From positions 186,001 to 250,000 of the forward strand of contig NZ_JALNMH010000006.1 in the NCBI RefSeq assembly GCF_023156535.1: DNA of 64,000 nt. Reading direction: 5' to 3'. Under the pieces are notes generated by a model. It was not told the origin of the DNA and did no database searches. It saw only the letters and a program-made list of their open reading frames with translations. A program made the translations under genes and the position numbers. This DNA is from Pseudomarimonas salicorniae (GTDB taxonomy: Bacteria > Pseudomonadota > Gammaproteobacteria > Xanthomonadales > Xanthomonadaceae). This document shows, one piece after another, positions 59,182 through 64,000 of the stretch (position 1 is the first letter of the stretch; each line of letters opens with the position of its first letter).

Positions 59182-61020
59182 ATGAGAACGCGAGCGCAGC
59201 GGCAAACGCCACGTGGACGGCAGCAGGGAATTGCCCTGTGGGACACCCTGCTGCTGGTCACACTGCTGGCCGGCTTCCTGCTGGTGTCCTTCATCCTGAT
59301 CGAGGCGCGCACTCCGCGGCAGCTGGCCGCCGACCGCAGCGCCATGGTGTCCTGGGCGCACAGCAAGATCTTCGGCTTCGCCGCGGCCAACGCCCGGCTG
59401 CCCTGTCCCGACGTCAACAACGATGGCCTCGAGGACTGCGACGCGGCCAACGTGAGCGGGTTGCTGCCGCTGCGCACCCTCGGCCTTGATGCCGACGCGC
59501 CGATGCGCGGGCCGACCCGGATCAACTTCGTGGTCTACCGCCCTGGCGGAAACGACCTGGCGGTGGCCGGGTCGGCGTACGAGCCGGCACACTGGGACGG
59601 GGCCCTCGAGTCCTACGGCAACGTCAATGATCTCGACTTCTGCGCCAAGCTCGAGGGACTGATTGCGAGCGCAGCCAGCGCAGATGCCTTCAGCGTCAGC
59701 ATGGCACCGGAGCTGACCCAGCCGCAGGTACGCACCGCCTCGACGCTGCGCGCCCTGTCCGACCACCTGAGCTGTCGGACCACGCTCAGCAGCGTGCATG
59801 CGATCGCCCTGTCGGTCGACGCGGTGACCGAGGTGCAGGAAGTCTTCGACGACATCAAGAGCTCGGCCGAGCAGGCGATCATCTTCAACGCCATCACGGG
59901 CGTGTTGACCGTGGTCAGCGTAGCCGTGTCGGCGATTACCCTGGCATCGTCCATCACTACGCTGACAGCAGCTTCGACGGCGCTCGCCAGCGCGGTGCTT
60001 TCCTGCGCTGTGCTCGTAGGCTGCGCGCTGATCCCCGTGTACAGCGCCGCCGTCGCCGCGGCCAGCGTGGCGATTGGACTCTCCGCCGCCGCGGTCGCCG
60101 CCAACGCCCTGTCCCTGGTCCCGCTGGCGGTGGCGATCGGACTTGCCGCCGACGTCGCCTCGCGTGCTTCGGTAAGCGGGGGTGGTCCGCCGCCCGACAA
60201 CAGCCAGCAGCTAGCGACCCTGCTGGCCACCGCGCAGGACCTGGAGGCGGCTGCCCTGCAGTATCGGCAGGAAGCCACTGCCGCGCGGACCACCGCCGAT
60301 GCCTCGCAGGCTTCGGCCACTGCCGCGCGCACCGCCGCGCATGGCCAGGCCGATGCCTGGGATCCGTCGAACACCCACGATGCCACGTTGAACCAGGCGC
60401 TCGACGCAGCCCAGGCGGCGGTGGACGCCGAGATCGCCCGCGATGCCGCGCAGGGCCAGTACGACCTGCTGGTGCAGCGGGTGAACGACCTGAACATCGA
60501 GCTCAACAACGCGATCGCCGCGCAGGCCGCCAATCCGGGCCAGACCTGGCGCGCCACCGTGGTCGCGGACCTCACCGCCCAGCGCGATGCCGCGATCGTC
60601 GAGCGTGATGCGGCCCTGGTGACCCGCAACGCGGCCAATGCGGCGGCGACGACTGCGCAGAACGACTACATCGCCGCCCGCGACCTCGCCGCATCGCGAT
60701 ATGCAAATGCGCCCTTCAACGGCAACCCCTCGCAGATGATCGCCCTGATCGATGACTACCGGACCAAGTTCCTCAAGGCCCAGCGTGACGAGGCCGCAGC
60801 GGTCCAGGCCGATGCGCTGGCCGATGAGGCCGAGGCCAAGGCGATCGAGGCGAGGGCGTCCTACGTCGGCCTCAACTGTCAGGTCAATCCGCCGCCGGCG
60901 CCTACCACCGAGTGCCCAGAGCTGCCGCCAGGGGCGCCCACGCCGGGCGCCGGCCTGACGGTCTGGGCCGGCGCCAGCGCGGTGCTTGAGCAGGCCGATG
61001 GACGAGGAGCGGTGCGATGA
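59182..61020 (+). CDS. Giant pilin-like protein: LPCPDxNxDG loop, hydrophobic block and long coiled coil
   Basis: A 612-residue protein with a 16-residue basic leader and a helix starting IALWD; the +5 residue is Asp, not Glu. RLPCPDVNNDG (residues 72-82) is the loop shared with its neighbours, and the family core ends at LSDHLSC (about 192-198). Residues 232-326 are a continuous Ala/Val/Ile/Leu block long enough for two to four membrane or buried helices. Residues 342-560 are an Ala/Asp/Gln-rich coiled coil (ATAARTTADASQASATAAR). The tail is Pro/Cys-rich. No described pilin has this layout to my knowledge. It may be a tip adhesin or a structural stalk. Confidence 0.75.
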   Translation: MRTRAQRQTPRGRQQGIALWDTLLLVTLLAGFLLVSFILIEARTPRQLAADRSAMVSWAHSKIFGFAAANARLPCPDVNNDGLEDCDAANVSGLLPLRTLGLDADAPMRGPTRINFVVYRPGGNDLAVAGSAYEPAHWDGALESYGNVNDLDFCAKLEGLIASAASADAFSVSMAPELTQPQVRTASTLRALSDHLSCRTTLSSVHAIALSVDAVTEVQEVFDDIKSSAEQAIIFNAITGVLTVVSVAVSAITLASSITTLTAASTALASAVLSCAVLVGCALIPVYSAAVAAASVAIGLSAAAVAANALSLVPLAVAIGLAADVASRASVSGGGPPPDNSQQLATLLATAQDLEAAALQYRQEATAARTTADASQASATAARTAAHGQADAWDPSNTHDATLNQALDAAQAAVDAEIARDAAQGQYDLLVQRVNDLNIELNNAIAAQAANPGQTWRATVVADLTAQRDAAIVERDAALVTRNAANAAATTAQNDYIAARDLAASRYANAPFNGNPSQMIALIDDYRTKFLKAQRDEAAAVQADALADEAEAKAIEARASYVGLNCQVNPPPAPTTECPELPPGAPTPGAGLTVWAGASAVLEQADGRGAVR

Positions 61021-62162
61021 GCGGGTTCCAGCCTCGGCGCCCGACCCAGACCGGCTTCTCGCTGATCGAGCTGGCCGCAGTGATGGTGATCCTCGCCGCG
61101 GTCGGCGGGCTCCTGTGGTTCCTGCTGCCGCGCCTGTCCCTGGTGGCTACGCCCGAAGCACGCCCGGTGAGCGAGCTGCGCGAGGCCGAACAGGCCCTGA
61201 TCGGCTTCGCCATTGCCCGGTCGCGGCTGCCCTGTCCGGACACCGACAATGACGGCGTCGAGGACTGCACCGCGAGCGCCAGTGCGGGGCTGCTGCCGCA
61301 GCGTACGCTTGGCCAGGTCTTCCCCGCGCCGATCCGCTATGCGGTCAGCCGCGGCACGCTCAATGATCTGACCACGCTCAGCAATCGGTATGTGCCGCCG
61401 ATCCCCCTCGGACCCACCTTGCCTGCGCCGGCGCCGCCGCCCGCGGCGGTACCCGTTCAGCTCAACGGCTTCGACCTCTGCGTGAGGCTGCGCGATGCGC
61501 AGGGTGCCGCGGTGGGCAACATCTCGCTTGCCGGTGGCGTCCAGGCGGCGTTCGCCCTGGCGCATCCCGGCAGCCTCGACATGGACGGCGACGGCAGCCC
61601 GTTCGATGGCGCCAGCCTGACCCAGAGCTTTGCCCTGCCGGGCACCGCGCCGAGCAACAGCTACGACGATGTCTCGCGTGCGGTGGGAATCGGCCAGCTG
61701 GCAAGCCGGCTGGGCTGCCTCAAGCTGCTCTCGCTGGCGAATGGCGCGGCGCGCAGCGCGGGCGCGGCGCGCGATCTCTACGACTACGTCGTGCTCTACC
61801 GGGACTTCCGGGTCTTCAATCGCGACCAGGCGGAATCGGCGCTCGACCAGGCCGAGTTCGAGGTGGCGATGGCGGCGGCCGGGCTGGCGCTGGCGATCGC
61901 CTCGGAGGCGATCTCGATCGCGGGCTCGGCGGAGTCGTTCGGCGCCGCGGCCTTCGCCATCGCCATCGCCGCGGCCAACATCGGCGTGGCCACCGCGCAG
62001 GTCGTGATCGCCGCCCAGTCGCTGGCCGATGCGCAGCAGGGCATCGTCACCGCCCAGGCCCAGCTGGACGCCGCCAACCTCTCGGTCACCAGCTACCTCA
62101 ACCAGTTCAATGCCGCCGATGCCCGCGCTCGGGCGATCGACGCAAGGGGACTCGTGCAATGA
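61017..62162 (+). CDS. Pilin-like protein 2 with DxDxDG loops and Ala-rich helical tail
   Basis: A 381-residue prepilin. The leader MSGFQPRRPTQTG is cleaved before FSLIE (Glu+5). RLPCPDTDNDGVEDC is at residues 70-84, and a second loop, DMDGDGSPFDG, is at 188-198, followed by SNSYDD and a core ending LASRLGC (234). The last 115 residues are an Ala/Ile/Val-rich segment with amphipathic ends (QAESALDQAEFEVAMAAAG; AQLDAANLSV), readable as a helical hairpin. ATGA overlaps on both sides. Confidence 0.8.
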   Translation: MSGFQPRRPTQTGFSLIELAAVMVILAAVGGLLWFLLPRLSLVATPEARPVSELREAEQALIGFAIARSRLPCPDTDNDGVEDCTASASAGLLPQRTLGQVFPAPIRYAVSRGTLNDLTTLSNRYVPPIPLGPTLPAPAPPPAAVPVQLNGFDLCVRLRDAQGAAVGNISLAGGVQAAFALAHPGSLDMDGDGSPFDGASLTQSFALPGTAPSNSYDDVSRAVGIGQLASRLGCLKLLSLANGAARSAGAARDLYDYVVLYRDFRVFNRDQAESALDQAEFEVAMAAAGLALAIASEAISIAGSAESFGAAAFAIAIAAANIGVATAQVVIAAQSLADAQQGIVTAQAQLDAANLSVTSYLNQFNAADARARAIDARGLVQ

Positions 62163-63322
62163 ACCGGCAACGCGGCTACAGCCTGCTCGAACTCGCCATC
62201 TCCCTGGTGGTGCTCTCCCTGGTCGTGGGCCTGATCTTCCGCTTCAGCGGGCTGGCGGTCGATTTCAGCAACAGCGAGCTGGAGCGTGACCTGCTGCGCT
62301 CGGCGGACTCGGCGCTGGTCGGGTTCGTCCTCGCCAACCACCGTCTGCCCTGTCCCGACAGCAATGCCGATGGCAGCGAGGACTGCGCCGGGGGCACCGC
62401 GGTCGGCGGTCTGCCCTTCCGCACCCTTGGCCTGCCGGACGCGCGGGCCCGGGCCATGCGCTACGGAATCTATCGCGCGCCCAATGCCGGCAGCGCCGCG
62501 GCCGATGCCGATCTCGGCGTGGTGCTGGACCGGATGCCCCTGCTCGAGGTGTCCGGCGTGCCGCTGGGCGCCCGGCTGGATTTCGCCGGGAACCGCAACG
62601 GCATCGACTTCTGCGCTGCGCTGCGCACCGCCAGCCTGGCCGGCTTCAGCAACAGCCGCGTGCACGCCACCGGCGGCAGCGTCGATCGCAATGTCGCCTA
62701 TGCCGTCGCCTTGCCCGGGCGCACCGACGCGGGCAACAGCGGAACCCTGCTCGACGGTGTCCACACCGGCGGCTCCCCGGCCTTCGAAACCGCGGCCCGC
62801 GCCGGCAGTCGCCTGTATGACGACCGCGTGGTGGCGGCAAGCTTCGACCGGCTGTGGGGCGAGCTGAGTTGCGGCGAGGTCGTGGCGGCGGTCAACCACG
62901 CCCACGCCAACGCGGCCAGCGCTGCGGAAGTGATCATGCAGGCCATCGCCGACTACAAGCTGCAGCTCGACCTCGCCAAGCGCATGGCCGAATCGTCGCT
63001 GGCCGGCGCGGTGGCGGGCGAGGCCGCGGCCATCGGCGGCGTGGCCCTGGCCGCCGCCGAGGCAGCGCTGGCGGTGGCCCAGACCATCCTCACCACCGGC
63101 GCCGCTGCCGCGGTCACCGGGCTGGCGGCGGCGGCTGTCGCGCTGTCCGCGGTCGGGCTCGGCCTGTCGACGGTGTCGCTGGCCATGGCCGTGATCTCGC
63201 TGGACAGCGCGACCCAGGACGTCGCCGACTTCCTCAGCCAGGGCTATGTGGTGCGCTCGCAGGCGCTCGCCGCCCGGCTGCGCGCCAATGCCGAGGCCGC
63301 CGACGCCGCCGGCCTGTACTGA
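62159..63322 (+). CDS. Pilin-like protein 3 with DxNxDG loop and Ala-rich helical tail
   Basis: A 387-residue prepilin with a very short leader (MNRQRG), cleaved before YSLLE (Glu+5). RLPCPDSNADGSEDC is at 62-76. The second loop is degenerate (TDAGNSGTLLDGVHTGG, about 189-205), followed by RLYDD and a core ending LWGELSC (238). The 149-residue C-terminal part is an Ala-rich helical hairpin with a hydrophobic centre (AAAAVTGLAAAAVALSAVGL) and charged, amphipathic ends. Its layout mirrors the two preceding proteins. Confidence 0.8.
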   Translation: MNRQRGYSLLELAISLVVLSLVVGLIFRFSGLAVDFSNSELERDLLRSADSALVGFVLANHRLPCPDSNADGSEDCAGGTAVGGLPFRTLGLPDARARAMRYGIYRAPNAGSAAADADLGVVLDRMPLLEVSGVPLGARLDFAGNRNGIDFCAALRTASLAGFSNSRVHATGGSVDRNVAYAVALPGRTDAGNSGTLLDGVHTGGSPAFETAARAGSRLYDDRVVAASFDRLWGELSCGEVVAAVNHAHANAASAAEVIMQAIADYKLQLDLAKRMAESSLAGAVAGEAAAIGGVALAAAEAALAVAQTILTTGAAAAVTGLAAAAVALSAVGLGLSTVSLAMAVISLDSATQDVADFLSQGYVVRSQALAARLRANAEAADAAGLY

Positions 63323-63344
63323 TCGATTCCTGTTCCTCGACGAG

Positions 63345-64000
63345 ATGACCCGCATGCCCGCTCCCGACCTGCACACCCTCCCGCCCAGGCAGCGTGGTTT
63401 CAGCCTGCTCGAGCTGTCGGTGGTGCTGGTGGTCATTGCCGTGATCATCGGCGCCGTCAGCGTTGGCGGCGACATCCAGCGCAACGCCAACTACCAGCGT
63501 GTGGCAAGCCAGCACGTGCAGGCCTGGGCAGTGGTTTTCGACACCTACGCCAGCGCCAACAACCTGGTGCTTGGAGACAGCGCGACCGCACCGACCGGCA
63601 AGGTCAACGGCGCCGACAATACGCCGCTGTGCGGAGCCAACCTGCGCAGCGCGGTGCAGGCGGCGGGCATTCGCCTGCCGCCGGGACGTGCCGAGGGCAG
63701 CGAGGACCTCGCGGTGTACCTCGACGCCAGCGGCACGCCGCAGGAAGTCCAGGTGTGCTTCTCCAGCGTCGACTGGCACGAACCCGGTGCCACCTCGGGC
63801 ACCTACGTAGTGCGGAAGCGCAATGTGATGACCCTCAGCCGCCTGTCGCCGGCACTGGCGCGCCTGCTCGACGCCTATTTCGACAACCATCCCGATGCCA
63901 GCTTCGGCCGCTTCCGCGAGCAGTCGAGGGCCGCCCAGACGACGCCCACCTCATCGACCTGGAGCCAGAACGAGTCGGCCATCGACGAGGCCCAGTCGGC
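63345..64000 (+). CDS. Type IV pilin, long MSHA-like (pilin 3; 3' truncated by window)
   Basis: The frame is open to the window edge (218 residues seen). The leader MTRMPAPDLHTLPPRQRG is cleaved before FSLLE. It is a paralogue of pilins 1 and 2: NLVLGDSAT, RLPPGRAEGSED, YLDASGTPQEVQVCF, LARLLDAYFDNHPDASFGRF, and the cysteine pair 96/138. It lacks their longer variable insert. That a third member closes the visible operon suggests that the three long pilins form one filament with different positions or roles. The operon probably continues past the window. Confidence 0.85.
   Translation, partial: MTRMPAPDLHTLPPRQRGFSLLELSVVLVVIAVIIGAVSVGGDIQRNANYQRVASQHVQAWAVVFDTYASANNLVLGDSATAPTGKVNGADNTPLCGANLRSAVQAAGIRLPPGRAEGSEDLAVYLDASGTPQEVQVCFSSVDWHEPGATSGTYVVRKRNVMTLSRLSPALARLLDAYFDNHPDASFGRFREQSRAAQTTPTSSTWSQNESAIDEAQS

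Overview
The window is a high-GC (roughly two-thirds G+C by eye) chromosomal segment of a Gram-negative gammaproteobacterium. Xanthomonadales/Lysobacterales is the most likely order. The supporting signs are the gene mix (an M2 ACE-like lipoprotein peptidase, oligopeptidase B, a DUF1684 protein, PiuC), the dense 'GGAGCCAGCTTGCTGGC'-type intergenic palindromes and the many ATGA gene overlaps. This is inference from gene content; no rRNA or other taxonomic marker gene is present. I saw no CRISPR array, insertion sequence or prophage, and could not confidently find a tRNA.

Layout. 1-1.7 kb: the end of cysG, then cysK (sulfur assimilation, siroheme). 2.3-5.2 kb: an M2 metallopeptidase lipoprotein, a frameshifted small membrane-protein gene and a small HEACH-motif protein. 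5.7-16.6 kb: a polyamine locus combining the gamma-glutamylputrescine route (oxidase, two glutamine-synthetase-like ligases, the PuuD hydrolase), a class III aminotransferase and a PotFGHI putrescine ABC importer. 16.7-26 kb: housekeeping genes (ArsC-like, dapE, an MFS transporter, a serine hydrolase, mutL, DUF1684, cnoX). 26.3-30.7 kb: a 991-residue secreted beta-propeller/FG-GAP protein and a secreted amidohydrolase. 30.8-33 kb: glnK-amtB behind an apparent NtrC/sigma-54 promoter. 33.4-35.2 kb: piuC divergent from a secreted Gly/Glu-repeat protein, sharing a Fur-like box. 35.4-41.5 kb: an enoyl reductase, oligopeptidase B, a VOC-aspartate racemase fusion, a DUF938 methyltransferase and a DUF3592-type membrane protein. 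41.8-45.8 kb: a glycan-linked pair including a GT4-propeller fusion, then a GAF protein with a degenerate GGDEF domain.

46.6-64 kb (running off the end): one tightly packed operon for an MSHA-like type IV pilus. It has two long pilins, a set of inner-membrane assembly proteins, a lipoprotein secretin (MshL-like), MshN-, MshM-, MshE- and MshG-like proteins, four pilin-like proteins that share an LPCPDxDxDG loop, and a third long pilin. Three consecutive pilin-like proteins carry long Ala-rich helical C-terminal extensions that I do not recognise from any described pilus. This is the best candidate for an undescribed system. The MshE-like ATPase keeps both c-di-GMP-binding MshEN repeats, so pilus activity is probably c-di-GMP controlled.

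Six composite intergenic repeat clusters lie in the first 37 kb, mostly between convergent genes, and none lies in the last 27 kb.
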